Shown here: positions 15,191 to 24,229 of the stretch, one piece after another | Layout of the letters: every line of letters starts with the position of its first letter | How positions within the stretch are numbered: the first letter of the stretch is position 1 | Assembly (NCBI GenBank): GCA_004294445.1 | Contig: REAZ01000004.1 | Location: 62,001 to 126,000, forward strand | Length of the DNA: 64,000 bases | Direction of reading: 5' to 3' | Source: Cytophagales bacterium | GTDB lineage: Bacteria; Bacteroidota; Bacteroidia; Cytophagales; Thermoflexibacteraceae | Notes under the pieces: model-generated | Database searches by the model: none | Seen by the model: the letters and a program-made list of their open reading frames with translations, nothing else | What the model was told of the DNA's origin: nothing | Made by a program: the position numbers and the translations under genes

Positions 15191-16123
15191 TTACTTAAAA
15201 AAATCGTCTAATAATTTTTGTTTATCATCTTTTTTAGGTTCTTCTTTTTCAGGTGTTTGGCTAAAAAAGCTATCTAATAAATCGTCTTTACCTACTTGTT
15301 TTTCTGGCTTTTCTGTATTTTTAAAAAAATCATTTGGGTCAATTTTCTCCTTGTCCTTTTGTTGCGTGTCCTCACGAACAATTAGACTCCCACCCTTTAG
15401 CTGAGAAAACAGCAAATCTACCTTCTTGTTTTTAGCTTCGTCTATCACTCTTTGGCGTTCTCTCTCCTCCTTATCTATATCCAAAAGTAGCGTTTCAAAG
15501 CTATTATTTAGCTTTTCTACCGAAGGAAATTGCCCCAAAATCTTATTTACTTCTGCCTCTACCGAATCTGTTTGTAAGGAATTTAGCACATTTGTTACAT
15601 TTTCTATGTGCATAGCATCTTGCTCCAGCTGCTCAAAATGTAAGTCAGTAAATTGACTTATTTCATTCAACTGCTGAGAGATTTCCGCTTGTGTCTTGGC
15701 ATTTGTCAGTTTCGCAGATAGCAACACCTCTTTAGTATGTAGCTCGTCTATTTTGAGTTTCATCTGATGCTGCTGAAATTGCAGGTGCGAAACCGTTTGC
15801 AAAATGTTATTATTGAGCATTTCATACTGAGCTACTTGTTTGTCTATGAGTGCTTTCTGTGTCAGAACTTGCTTTGCTTCATTGTCTTTTTTCTTTTTTA
15901 CGAAGTCTGTTGCCTCCTTTTGCAGGCGTGCCGCATCCTCTTTGTACGCATCGAGTTTCCTCTGAATCTCGTACTGACCAATTTGCGCGTTTTTGATAGC
16001 AACGCTACTATCCTGAACTGAGTGATTCATTTCATGGATAGCCCTCTGAATAAGAATAGCAGGGTCGTCTTCTAATTTCCCCTGTGAATCTGTCTTAAAA
16101 ATATTGCGAATACGTTTCCACAT
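15191..16123 (-). CDS. PspA/IM30-like coiled-coil protein
   Basis: The ATG at 16121-16123 gives MWKRIRNIFKTDSQGKLEDD, the typical amphipathic start of PspA/IM30 proteins, and 310 residues. The frame is open to 16234, but that part is not family-like. The rest is helical: DDPAILIQRAIHEMNHSVQD (the conserved early hairpin), then long heptad-rich helices to about residue 225. PspA proteins coat stressed membranes. The C-terminal 75 residues are a charged tail with three similar short motifs: DPNDFFKNTEK, DLLDSFFSQTPEK and KLLDDFFK. They end exactly at the C-terminus and look like repeated binding peptides. Being first in the minus-strand ter cluster links it to TerD proteins, an association known from Ter stress systems. 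Confidence 0.82.
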   Translation of the reverse strand: MWKRIRNIFKTDSQGKLEDDPAILIQRAIHEMNHSVQDSSVAIKNAQIGQYEIQRKLDAYKEDAARLQKEATDFVKKKKDNEAKQVLTQKALIDKQVAQYEMLNNNILQTVSHLQFQQHQMKLKIDELHTKEVLLSAKLTNAKTQAEISQQLNEISQFTDLHFEQLEQDAMHIENVTNVLNSLQTDSVEAEVNKILGQFPSVEKLNNSFETLLLDIDKEERERQRVIDEAKNKKVDLLFSQLKGGSLIVREDTQQKDKEKIDPNDFFKNTEKPEKQVGKDDLLDSFFSQTPEKEEPKKDDKQKLLDDFFK

Positions 16124-16339
16124 AGAACATTTTAAAATTTTAAAAGCGAATGTAAGATAAAATACGGAAGTAATAAATTTAGGTTGTAAATTTAGCACGC
16201 AATTAAAGTGGTTTGAGGGGTCATTTGGAAACAAAAATATAAATTTATCTCCTTGATTTTCAAAAAATTATAAATTAATATAAAAATTTTTAAAATATTT
16301 TAACAGTAATTTGAATTTATATGTAAATTGCTTATAGTT

Positions 16340-16395
16340 AATTACTTACACGCATTTTGGGAGAAAGTTGCTTTTGGAGTAATGTGTAAGTAATT
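16340..16395. promoter_or_regulatory. Perfect 12-bp inverted repeat between divergent genes
   Basis: AATTACTTACAC (16340-16351) and GTGTAAGTAATT (16384-16395) are exact reverse complements separated by 32 bases. They lie in the gap between the PspA-like gene (minus) and the CPBP protease gene (plus). They could be paired operator half-sites or a hairpin. The remainder of this gap (16124-16548) is AT-rich with no gene seen. Confidence 0.4.
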
Positions 16396-16548
16396 TGGTT
16401 TCTTTGGCAATACATCTGCAATAGAAATCTCTTTTTTTAAAAAAACAAATCATTTGATTTTAAAACACACACTTAAATTCCTTAATTTGCCCTCAAATAC
16501 GCCGAATATAAATTTTTAGACTTTACGAGTACATCTTATCACAACACA

Positions 16549-17511
16549 ATGCAAGAAAACAAATTAGGGGAATCTTCTTATTACAAAAGCAAAATAGCTT
16601 CTTTATCTTCGTTGCTTATATTTATATTGGTTGTGTTGGTTGGCTTTTTTATTGCCAACTTTTTGGGCTTCGTGGCAACGCTTCCTTTCATGGACTACGA
16701 TTTGGAGATTATGACCAAACTGATGGAAAATCCTTCTAATTTTCCAGAAACGCGCATAGCCTTTTTGGTGATGCAGGGTGTTACCGCTTTTTGCATTTTT
16801 ATTCTCACTTCTCTTATTTACCTCCGATTTGTAGATAATACCTCCCTTGTAAAAAAGCTATTCATAAGTAGCAACCTAAGCACTGTCCTATTGCTTTTGT
16901 TTGTAACTGTGGCACTTACAATCATAGAAATGCCACTTATTGGCTGGCTTGGTGAGTGGAATCAGGGCTGGGTTTTCCCCGAAAATTTTCAAAATTGGGC
17001 AAAGGCACACGAAGAACGAATGAAAGAACTGACAATTTTTATCACAGAGTTTCATACCTTTGAGCAGTTTGTTTTGGGCTTTGTAGTTATTGCCATTATT
17101 CCAGGCATAGGCGAGGAATTGCTTTTCAGAGGGCTTTTGCAAAACAAACTGAAGGACTTATTTGGTAATGCACATATCGCTATTTGGGTAAGTGCCATTA
17201 TTTTTAGTGCTATCCATTTCCAATTTTACGGCTTTGCTCCCCGAATGTTGCTTGGTGCTATTTTTGGGTATCTTTACTATTGGTCTGGAAACCTTACGTA
17301 TGCAATGTTAGCTCATTTTATCAACAATGGTTTTACGGTTCTGATGATGTACCTCTATCAGCAACAGCAAATAGAAATAGATATTGAGAAGGAACAAATT
17401 CCCCTGGATATGGCTTCTATGTCTTTGATAATTGTTTCTATTTTATTGTTTTTGTTCTACAAAATAGCTCAAAATGTGCATATTACAAATATAAATGAGG
17501 TTAAATCCTGA
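16549..17511 (+). CDS. CPBP family intramembrane metalloprotease
   Basis: This 320-residue multi-pass protein is of the CAAX-prenyl-protease-like (CPBP/Abi) family. The glutamate motif is in PGIGEELLFRGLLQNK (EExxxR, near 188-200). The two histidine motifs are FSAIHFQFYG near 223 and MLAHFINNGF near 252. These are the three elements of the intramembrane metal site. About eight hydrophobic segments are present. Family members process membrane proteins or act in peptide immunity and processing. It starts a plus-strand run with the DUF2007 and cdsA genes. There is no direct evidence that it serves the peptide locus 6 kb away. Confidence 0.9.
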   Translation: MQENKLGESSYYKSKIASLSSLLIFILVVLVGFFIANFLGFVATLPFMDYDLEIMTKLMENPSNFPETRIAFLVMQGVTAFCIFILTSLIYLRFVDNTSLVKKLFISSNLSTVLLLLFVTVALTIIEMPLIGWLGEWNQGWVFPENFQNWAKAHEERMKELTIFITEFHTFEQFVLGFVVIAIIPGIGEELLFRGLLQNKLKDLFGNAHIAIWVSAIIFSAIHFQFYGFAPRMLLGAIFGYLYYWSGNLTYAMLAHFINNGFTVLMMYLYQQQQIEIDIEKEQIPLDMASMSLIIVSILLFLFYKIAQNVHITNINEVKS

Positions 17512-17524
17512 AAATAATAAATGT

Positions 17525-17734
17525 ATGGAAAAAGATTGGGTATTAGTTTATGAAAGTCCTAACGAGGTGCGAGTCGAGATAGTCCGAACTGTATTAGAAG
17601 ATAGCCAAATTCCTGTGGTCTTGATGGATAAAAAAGATTCATCTTATCAATTTGGTTCGTACCAACTATATGTAAATCAGCAATTTATAACCGAAGCTAC
17701 AAAAATTATAAAACATGACTTGGAATTTGAATAA
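17525..17734 (+). CDS. DUF2007-type small signal-transducing protein
   Basis: Starting at the ATG at 17525 (MEKDWVLVYESPNEVRVEI) gives 69 residues. An in-frame ATG at 17495 would overlap the protease gene and add a poor N-terminus. The pattern is that of DUF2007: a first strand V-L-V-Y, helix EVRVEIVRTVLEDSQIPVVL, strand and QLYVNQQFITEATKII. Members are predicted regulatory PII-like ferredoxin folds. It lies 13 bases after the CPBP gene and overlaps cdsA by 20 bases, so the three genes form an operon. Confidence 0.75.
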   Translation: MEKDWVLVYESPNEVRVEIVRTVLEDSQIPVVLMDKKDSSYQFGSYQLYVNQQFITEATKIIKHDLEFE

Positions 17735-18563
17735 CCTCTCCAAACTCTCCGAACTTAAGCAGCGCATCATTGCAGCTGTTTTCGGTGTAGCATTAATTCT
17801 GTCTTGCACTTTTTATAGTGAGTGGACATATTTTGCCTTATTTTTCCTAATTTGTATGTTTACCCAGCTTGAGTTTTACAAACTGCTTGGCATAGACGGC
17901 AACCTACCCCTCCGTTATTTCGGTACTTTCATAGGGCAGCTCATATTTACACTCACTTTTTTTGTAGAAAAGTACAATTTGAGCGGAGATTATTACTTCT
18001 TGATTTGGGTAATTGTTTCAGGGGTCTATTTCATCAAACTCTATCAGTACATCAGGCGCGATTTGCAGCCTTTTGTCAATATTGCTTTTACATTTTTGGG
18101 CATTATCTACGTAGCTGTGCCATTTGCATTGCTCAATACCGCCGTTTTTATGAAAGCCCAATACAGCTATCAGATTATTATTGGCTCACTTTTTATCATT
18201 TGGGCAAGCGATACGGGGGCTTATTTTGCGGGGCGACGTTTCGGGAAAAGCAAATTGTTTTTTAAAATTTCCCCAAAAAAGACATGGGAAGGGAGCATTG
18301 GCGGGGCATTGCTTGCCTTGCTTTTTAGCTACGTACTTTCGTTATATTTCAGCGATTTGAACCTTTGGCAGTGGCTTTCTATTGCCGTTATTATCGTAGT
18401 TTCAGGCACTTATGGAGATTTGGTAGAGTCCCTTTTCAAGCGAAGTATTCGCATCAAAGATTCGGGAGATACCATTCCTGGGCATGGCGGCTTTTTAGAT
18501 AGGTTTGATAGCTTGCTACTTTCTGCCCCCTTTATTGTTGCCTTTGTAAAATTGGTAGGGTAA
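17715..18563 (+). CDS. cdsA: Phosphatidate cytidylyltransferase
   Basis: CdsA makes CDP-diacylglycerol from phosphatidate and CTP, the branch point for phospholipid synthesis, in the inner membrane. The 282-residue protein has about eight membrane segments. It carries the family signature near the C-terminus: SLFKRSIRIKDSGDTIPGHG followed by GFLDRFDS, with the conserved K-D, H-G-G and D-R residues. DTGAYFAGRRFGKSK and SPKKTWEGSIGG are further conserved blocks. The ATG at 17715 overlaps the upstream small gene by 20 bases, which points to translational coupling. Confidence 0.95.
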   Translation: MTWNLNNLSKLSELKQRIIAAVFGVALILSCTFYSEWTYFALFFLICMFTQLEFYKLLGIDGNLPLRYFGTFIGQLIFTLTFFVEKYNLSGDYYFLIWVIVSGVYFIKLYQYIRRDLQPFVNIAFTFLGIIYVAVPFALLNTAVFMKAQYSYQIIIGSLFIIWASDTGAYFAGRRFGKSKLFFKISPKKTWEGSIGGALLALLFSYVLSLYFSDLNLWQWLSIAVIIVVSGTYGDLVESLFKRSIRIKDSGDTIPGHGGFLDRFDSLLLSAPFIVAFVKLVG

Positions 18564-18593
18564 TATTTTCAAATTACCACTTTCGCACAAAAA

Positions 18594-18617
18594 TGACCGA
18601 AAACGGACAGTTTTTTT
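18594..18617 (+). terminator. Likely intrinsic terminator after cdsA
   Basis: TGACCG-AAAA-CGGACA forms a short stem with one A/A mismatch, followed by seven T residues. Confidence 0.5.
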
Positions 18618-18670
18618 GAATGATGATTTATAAGTTATTAATTATGAATGATTTATAAATGGCAAAGTAT

Positions 18671-18736
18671 TTGAAATTGTCTGATTGTTTTTGATATTAT
18701 TAAAACTACTTCAAACAAGCTCGAACTATTTCAAAC
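18671..18736. repeat. Phased decamer array upstream of the permease gene
   Basis: In exact 10-base register: TTGA at 18671, CTGA at 18681, TTGA at 18691, TAAAAC at 18701, TCAAAC at 18711, TCGAAC at 18721 and TCAAAC at 18731. The order (TTTGA-type, central TAAAAC, TCAAAC-type) is the same as in the array at 13964-14068. It ends 11 bases before the permease start codon. Confidence 0.65.
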
Positions 18737-18747
18737 ATTGAGATTTT

Positions 18748-21213
18748 ATGATAAAAAATTATTTCACCGTCGCTTGGCGAAATCTTGTTAGGAACAAGTT
18801 ACATACCTTTATTAATGTTTTAGGTCTTTCTATTGGGATTAGTTCCTGTTTAGTTATCTTTTTGATTGTCAAATACGAGCTAAGTTTTGATACTTTTCAT
18901 AAGGACAAGGAACGCATCTATCGGGTAGTTTCTCAAATCAATTTTTCTGATAATTGGCATAAAAATCATGGCGTTCCTGCCGCTCTGCCTTTTGCAGTGA
19001 GGAATGAAGTTACAGGCTTGGAAAATATAGTAGCTTTTCACGAGCATTATGCTAAAATTAGTGTTCCTAATGGTGATAAAAAGCCTATTCGTATAGAAAC
19101 CAAGAGCAAAAAAGCAATTACAGAGCCTGAATATTTCCAACTATTTGAATATGAGTGGCTCAAAGGCTCGGCAGAAACGGCTTTGGATAAGCCTAATCAA
19201 GTCGTTTTGACAGAAAAACAAGCCAAACTCTACTTTGGAGAAAGCGAAGCAATGGGAAGGCAATTGCTTTATGGTGATTCTCTTTGGGTTACGGTTTCGG
19301 GCATAGTCAAAGATTTTGAACAAGCCTCTGATTTTGCAGTGTTTACAGATTTTATTTCTTTCAGCAGTATAAAAAGCAATTCTTTTTTGAAAAAGAATTA
19401 TGAATTGGAAAATTGGAATAATATTAATTCTTCGTCTATGTTATTCCTAAAATTAAGTAAAGGTGCGAATACAGAGGAAGTTGAAAAGCAAATTATTGCG
19501 GTGGGGGAGCATCAGATGAATACAGAAAAAGAAGAAGAAAGATTCGAGCGAAAATTTGCGTTACAGCCTTTGGCAGGCTTGCATTTTGACCACGAATATG
19601 GCAATTTTGAACGTCAGGCGCATTTGCCTACTTTGTATGCGCTTATGCTTATTGCCACCGTTTTATTGCTTATTGCGTGTATCAATTTTATCAATTTGGA
19701 AACAGCACAAGCGGTCTATAGGGCAAAGGAAGTAGGCATTAGGAAAGTGCTTGGGAGCAGTCGTAAAAACCTGATTTTCCAATTTTTAGGAGAAACTTCT
19801 ATCATTACCTTTATAGCGGTTTTGTTTTCTATTTTCTTGGCAGAGCAGGCATTATTTTTATTTTCGGACTACATTCCAAAAGGGCTTAGTTTCCAAATTT
19901 TTGAACTACTAAATCTACTATTTTTGTTTGCTATTCTCTTGGTAGTGAGTTTTTTATCAGGACTTTATCCTGCTTTTGTCCTTTCCGCTTTTTCGCCTGT
20001 TTTGGCTATGAAAAACCAGATTTCAACTAATAACTCATCGAGTAGAAAAGCCTATTTGAGAAAAACCTTGATAGTTACCCAATTTACTGTTTCACAAGCA
20101 TTTATTATCGGTACTTTGATAATTGGTAGTCAAATTGATTTCATGCTTCAAAAAGATATGGGCTTCAAAAAAGATGAAATTGTTACTTTTAGTACGCCTT
20201 GGTTTTGGAATGATGAAGACTCTGTAAAACAAAAATTAAAATATACTTTAGTAGATAGGATAAAGCAAATCCCTGAAATACAGCAAGTAAGCCTAAGTGG
20301 GAATATCATTGCAGATAGGAGTCAGAGTACCACTATTTTGAAGTTCAAAAAAGAAAAGGAAATACTTGAACATGAGGTACATCGAAAGTCAGGAGATTCT
20401 TCCTATATTCCTCTATTTGGGCTGAAACTTTTGGCGGGGCGCAATATTAGCAACAGCGACTCTATGGTAGAAGTAGTTATTAACGAAAGTTATTCAAAAT
20501 TATTAGGCTTTAAAAATCCACAAGAGGCAGTAGGTCAGGCTTTTACTGCGTATAGTGGGGCAGCCTTACCAATCGTGGGTGTCATCAAAGATTTCCACAT
20601 TCAGCCTATGCACAAGGCAATCGCCCCGACATTCATCACTTGTGAGGGCAGATATTTGAGTACAATCAATCTGAAAATGCAAACAAAGGGCAAAACGCAA
20701 AAAGAAATGCAGGGTGTAATGGCAAAAATAGAGAGAATTTATAACGAAATCTACCCCGACACAGACGACAAATTTGACTATACGTGGTTTGATGACCGCA
20801 TTGCTAAGTTTTATGAAAGTGAGCAAAAAATGGCAAAACTCATGCAAATAGCTACCTTTTTAGCGATTTTGATTTCCTCTTTGGGCTTGTTCGGCTTGGT
20901 TTCTTTTATGGTAAACCAAAGAACAAAAGAAATAGGAGTTCGCAAGGTGCTTGGGGCAAGTGTTTCACAAATTACTTTTTTACTTTCCAAAGACTTTTTA
21001 AAGTTAGTAGGTATTGCCTTTTTTATTGCGATTCCGATAGCCTACTATGCAATAGATAGATGGTTAGCAGATTTTGCCTATAAGGTTGGGATTGCTTGGG
21101 AACTCTTTGCTTTTGCAGGTCTTGGTGCGATTGTAATTGCTTTACTTACAGTGAGTTATAAATCGGTTAAGGCAGCATTGACAAATCCTGTAAATTCGCT
21201 AAGGTCTGAATAA
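18748..21213 (+). CDS. ABC transporter permease, FtsX/MacB type
   Basis: This 821-residue protein has the duplicated MacB-type plan. An N-terminal segment WRNLVRNKLHTFINVLGLSI leads into the first membrane helix, followed by a periplasmic core domain (about 45-270). Three membrane helices with KEVGIRKVLGSS lie between about 285 and 410. A fourth N-terminal-type helix (about 430-455) and a second periplasmic domain follow. A final FtsX unit (about 680-815) carries the matching TKEIGVRKVLGAS. Proteins of this type move lipoproteins, antimicrobial peptides or signals with a separate ATPase. No ATPase gene is adjacent, so the partner must be elsewhere. Many Bacteroidota carry several such orphan permeases. 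Confidence 0.92.
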   Translation: MIKNYFTVAWRNLVRNKLHTFINVLGLSIGISSCLVIFLIVKYELSFDTFHKDKERIYRVVSQINFSDNWHKNHGVPAALPFAVRNEVTGLENIVAFHEHYAKISVPNGDKKPIRIETKSKKAITEPEYFQLFEYEWLKGSAETALDKPNQVVLTEKQAKLYFGESEAMGRQLLYGDSLWVTVSGIVKDFEQASDFAVFTDFISFSSIKSNSFLKKNYELENWNNINSSSMLFLKLSKGANTEEVEKQIIAVGEHQMNTEKEEERFERKFALQPLAGLHFDHEYGNFERQAHLPTLYALMLIATVLLLIACINFINLETAQAVYRAKEVGIRKVLGSSRKNLIFQFLGETSIITFIAVLFSIFLAEQALFLFSDYIPKGLSFQIFELLNLLFLFAILLVVSFLSGLYPAFVLSAFSPVLAMKNQISTNNSSSRKAYLRKTLIVTQFTVSQAFIIGTLIIGSQIDFMLQKDMGFKKDEIVTFSTPWFWNDEDSVKQKLKYTLVDRIKQIPEIQQVSLSGNIIADRSQSTTILKFKKEKEILEHEVHRKSGDSSYIPLFGLKLLAGRNISNSDSMVEVVINESYSKLLGFKNPQEAVGQAFTAYSGAALPIVGVIKDFHIQPMHKAIAPTFITCEGRYLSTINLKMQTKGKTQKEMQGVMAKIERIYNEIYPDTDDKFDYTWFDDRIAKFYESEQKMAKLMQIATFLAILISSLGLFGLVSFMVNQRTKEIGVRKVLGASVSQITFLLSKDFLKLVGIAFFIAIPIAYYAIDRWLADFAYKVGIAWELFAFAGLGAIVIALLTVSYKSVKAALTNPVNSLRSE

Positions 21214-21240
21214 AACATTTCTTCGAATGATTTTTACTTG

Positions 21241-21289
21241 GCATTGCTTTTCCTCGTTGCAGTTCGTATGCGGATAATGCTTTTTTTTT
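21241..21289 (+). terminator. Possible terminator after the permease gene
   Basis: GCATT (21241-21245) pairs with AATGC (21276-21280), followed by a run of nine T residues. The loop is long, so the call is tentative. Confidence 0.35.
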
Positions 21290-21371
21290 GTGTAGTTTTC
21301 CATACAACGAAATAATTTCAAATCAAAGATGAAAACTATACAGAATAATGCTGAATAAAGCACGAGATATT

Positions 21372-22511
21372 TTACGCTTTCGAATTAGGAATTTCTAAGA
21401 AGAAAGTGGTGCCAACATTTTCTTCGCTTTCCAACCGAATAGAACCATTTAGTTTGCTTAATGCCATTTTTACAATATAAAGCCCTAATCCTGAGCCATT
21501 TGCCTCATCATTACCACGATAAAACATATCAAATACTTTCTCTTGGTAGAGGAATGGGATGCCGATGCCCTCGTCTGCAAAGCGGATAGAAACTTTATTT
21601 TCATCAGTTTTTACCAACACAGAAATACTGTTCTGCTCGTTTGGCTTGGCATATTTAATGGCATTTTCTAATAAATTCCTAAAAATGGTCATTAATAGGC
21701 TTACATCAGAGAAGAAGGTTACTTCAGCATGAATTTCCTTGCTTATTTTTATTTTTCCACTTGTACCTTGTGGGAAAAATTCATCTAAACAATCTTCTAT
21801 AACTTTGTGAAAATCAATTTCTTCTATTTGTTGTTCAAAATTTTTGGTAGCGGAGTATTGCAACACAGAACGAATAAAAATATCTAATTTAGAGATACTT
21901 TCTTCTATCAACTTTAGGTAAGTTTGCGTAATTGCAAGATTATCGTGGTCTTCGTGGTTTTTGAGCAAGTAAAATAAGCCCATGATGGACGAGATAGGGG
22001 CGCGTACTTCATGCGAAATCCGATAGACATACTCATCTAATTCTTGGTTGCGTTTTTTTAAATCCTCGTTTGCGTGCAATAATTCTTCGTTAATCTGCTG
22101 TAGGTTTACTATCAGGTTTTTATTCTGACGCTTGAGTCCAAAATTATTTACCGCACTTTTTATGGTCATCATCAGGTCGTCTATGTCCCAAGGTTTCGTG
22201 AGATAGCGGTAGATGCCCACCTTGTTCACTGCCCTAATGATGTCCGTAGTGTCACTGAAAGCAGTGAGTATGATGCGGATAACATCAGGAAAATCTGCAA
22301 TTGTTTCTTCTAAAAACTCTACCCCCGTTTTATCGGGCATACGCTGGTCTGAGATAATGAGTTGAATATCATTACTTTGGAGAATTTCCTTTGCAATACT
22401 TGTGTTTACAGCCGTAAAGACATTAAACTCTCTCCGAAAAGAAGCCTTGAAGATTCTTAGATTATCTTCTTCATCATCTACGTATAGGATATTAAATTTT
22501 TCGCTTTCCAT
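21372..22511 (-). CDS. Response regulator-histidine kinase fusion
   Basis: This 379-residue cytoplasmic protein has a receiver domain first (about 7-125). Its acidic pocket is in YVDDEEDN, the phospho-acceptor Asp in LIISDQRMPDKTG, Thr in ILTAFSD and Lys in YLTKPWD. A coiled linker (about 130-160) leads to a HisKA domain with the His in YRISHEVRAPISSIMG. The HATPase_c domain shows NLLENAIKYA, FADEGIGIP and GSGLGLYIV. A receiver at the N-terminus followed by a kinase suggests input from another kinase rather than direct sensing. No output regulator is beside it. Confidence 0.93.
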   Translation of the reverse strand: MESEKFNILYVDDEEDNLRIFKASFRREFNVFTAVNTSIAKEILQSNDIQLIISDQRMPDKTGVEFLEETIADFPDVIRIILTAFSDTTDIIRAVNKVGIYRYLTKPWDIDDLMMTIKSAVNNFGLKRQNKNLIVNLQQINEELLHANEDLKKRNQELDEYVYRISHEVRAPISSIMGLFYLLKNHEDHDNLAITQTYLKLIEESISKLDIFIRSVLQYSATKNFEQQIEEIDFHKVIEDCLDEFFPQGTSGKIKISKEIHAEVTFFSDVSLLMTIFRNLLENAIKYAKPNEQNSISVLVKTDENKVSIRFADEGIGIPFLYQEKVFDMFYRGNDEANGSGLGLYIVKMALSKLNGSIRLESEENVGTTFFLEIPNSKA

Positions 22512-22616
22512 GAACTAAGCCTAATAACAATTTAGATGCAAAAAGTTTTTATTATAAAATTAGCGTGTCAGTTATTGTATTCGAGGCAAATATCTATCTT
22601 TGGTGCATAATACTTC

Positions 22617-23837
22617 TCACTCATTTGTCAAAAGATGCACCAAATTAACATCTTGTTTCAAATAATTAGGATAAATTGTGTAATATTTTTCGGCGACTTC
22701 CTTAAATAGCAGTTGACGAAGCTCATTAATATTCTCTTTTTGCACTGCCGAGATAAAGATTGCCTTGGGCAATTTGCCAATATACATCTGTTTTAATGCT
22801 TCCAATGTAGGAATTTTGCTTTGAGCTATCTCAAACTCATCTCCTTCGGGATTCTTGTATTGGTCTATCTTATTGAAAACAAGAATTACCGATTTGTCTG
22901 CCGCCCCTATCTCTGCCAAAGTTTTGCTTACAATCTCTATTTGCTCCTCGAAGGCGGGGTGCGAAATATCTATGACGTGCAGCAAAATATCTGCTTCTAC
23001 TACTTCGGCAAGTGTGGACTTGAACGCCTCTATGAGGGTAGTAGGTAGCTTGCGGATAAAACCAACAGTATCTGCGAGCAAAAAAGGCACTTGGTTAAAA
23101 ACCACTTTTCTCACTGTAGAGTCCACTGTGGCAAATAGTTTATTTTCGGCAAAAATATCGGATTTGGCAAGCAAATTCATCAGCGTAGATTTGCCTACGT
23201 TGGTATAGCCTACTAATGCCACACGCACCATAAGGTCGCGCGATTTGCGTTGGTTCAGCGATATTTTCTCAATTTCTTTGAGTTTTTCCTTCAAAAAGGC
23301 TATTCTATCGCGTACTATTCGGCGGTCAGTTTCTATCTCTTTCTCCCCAGGTCCGCCGCGCGTTCCCTTTCCTCCTTGCTGCCGCGAAAGGTGTGTCCAC
23401 ATGCGAGTCAGTCTTGGCAATACATACTCAAACTGTGCCAGCTCTACCTGCGTGCGAGCCTGTGCGGTGCGGGCGCGCTGCATAAAAATCTGGATAATGA
23501 GCAAACTGCGGTCAAGAATAGAGCAAGTAAGTATTTTTTCTAAGTTGCGAATCTGCGAACTGCTCAAATCGTCATCAAAAATAATTACATCAGGCTTATA
23601 TTCTTTGGTATAGGCTATTATTTCGTCCATTTTGCCTTTGCCCACAAAGAACTTTCCGTCTGGTCTATCTAACTTTTGCTTAAATTTATAAATCGTTTTT
23701 ACCCCCGCCGTTTCTGCTAAAAATTCGAGTTCGTCGAGGTATTCTACTGCCTGCTCTTCAGTTTGCTTTTGTGTAATTACAGTTACTAAGACTGCCGTTT
23801 TCTGTACTTCTTTGGTTTCTACTAATTTGATTTTCAT
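22617..23837 (-). CDS. hflX: GTPase HflX
   Basis: HflX is a ribosome-associated GTPase that splits stalled or hibernating 70S ribosomes under stress. The 406-residue protein has the HflX N-terminal domain (about 25-190) with KFFVGKGKMDEI, FDDDLSSSQIRNLEK and the conserved GGKGTRGGPGEKEIETDRR. The GTPase domain shows VALVGYTNVGKSTL (G1), DTVGFIRKLP (G3) and NKID (G4). It is separated from the receiver-kinase gene by 105 bases on the same strand. Confidence 0.95.
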   Translation of the reverse strand: MKIKLVETKEVQKTAVLVTVITQKQTEEQAVEYLDELEFLAETAGVKTIYKFKQKLDRPDGKFFVGKGKMDEIIAYTKEYKPDVIIFDDDLSSSQIRNLEKILTCSILDRSLLIIQIFMQRARTAQARTQVELAQFEYVLPRLTRMWTHLSRQQGGKGTRGGPGEKEIETDRRIVRDRIAFLKEKLKEIEKISLNQRKSRDLMVRVALVGYTNVGKSTLMNLLAKSDIFAENKLFATVDSTVRKVVFNQVPFLLADTVGFIRKLPTTLIEAFKSTLAEVVEADILLHVIDISHPAFEEQIEIVSKTLAEIGAADKSVILVFNKIDQYKNPEGDEFEIAQSKIPTLEALKQMYIGKLPKAIFISAVQKENINELRQLLFKEVAEKYYTIYPNYLKQDVNLVHLLTNE

Positions 23838-24164
23838 TTTGCAAATTTACAAAAAACGAAATAAATATTCTTTTTTATATCATTAAAATCAAAATTACTC
23901 TGCTTGCATAATATTTTTTCTTAAAAACTTTATTATAACAAAATTGATTTCTAACTTCGCATCGTTTGTTTGGGCTGAGTAATTTGCTTGAATGTATTTT
24001 CGCCTTTTGGCAAATCAACTAACTCATAATCAGATTATTTGCTTGAGGCGGACTACTGAATCGGACAAATACACTTGTGGTTGAGAACTACTTTGTTTTG
24101 TCTTGTTACCTAATTTAAACAATTCAATAAATATAATTGTTTTTTGATAGCAGTAAGGCAAGCA
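23838..24164. other. AT-rich intergenic gap, no gene seen
   Basis: This divergent gap between hflX and etfB holds no convincing reading frame. The part nearest etfB holds the heptamer array. TAACTTCG near 23952 is one mismatch from the -7 consensus but has no -33 partner. Confidence 0.4.
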
Positions 24165-24213
24165 TTAAACTTTAAACATTAAACATTTGAACCTTAAATT
24201 TTGAACTCTAAAC
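24165..24213 (+). repeat. Heptamer array upstream of etfB
   Basis: Seven units in exact 7-base register: TTAAACT, TTAAACA, TTAAACA, TTTGAAC, CTTAAAT, TTTGAAC, TCTAAAC. The array ends 16 bases before the etfB start codon, so it lies in the 5' leader or over the promoter. Confidence 0.6.
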
Positions 24214-24229
24214 ATATTCATTTTTACGC

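Noticed and set aside
23245-23613. 122-residue frame opposite hflX
   Set aside because: The minus-strand frame is the fully conserved GTPase; the plus-strand one is its shadow.
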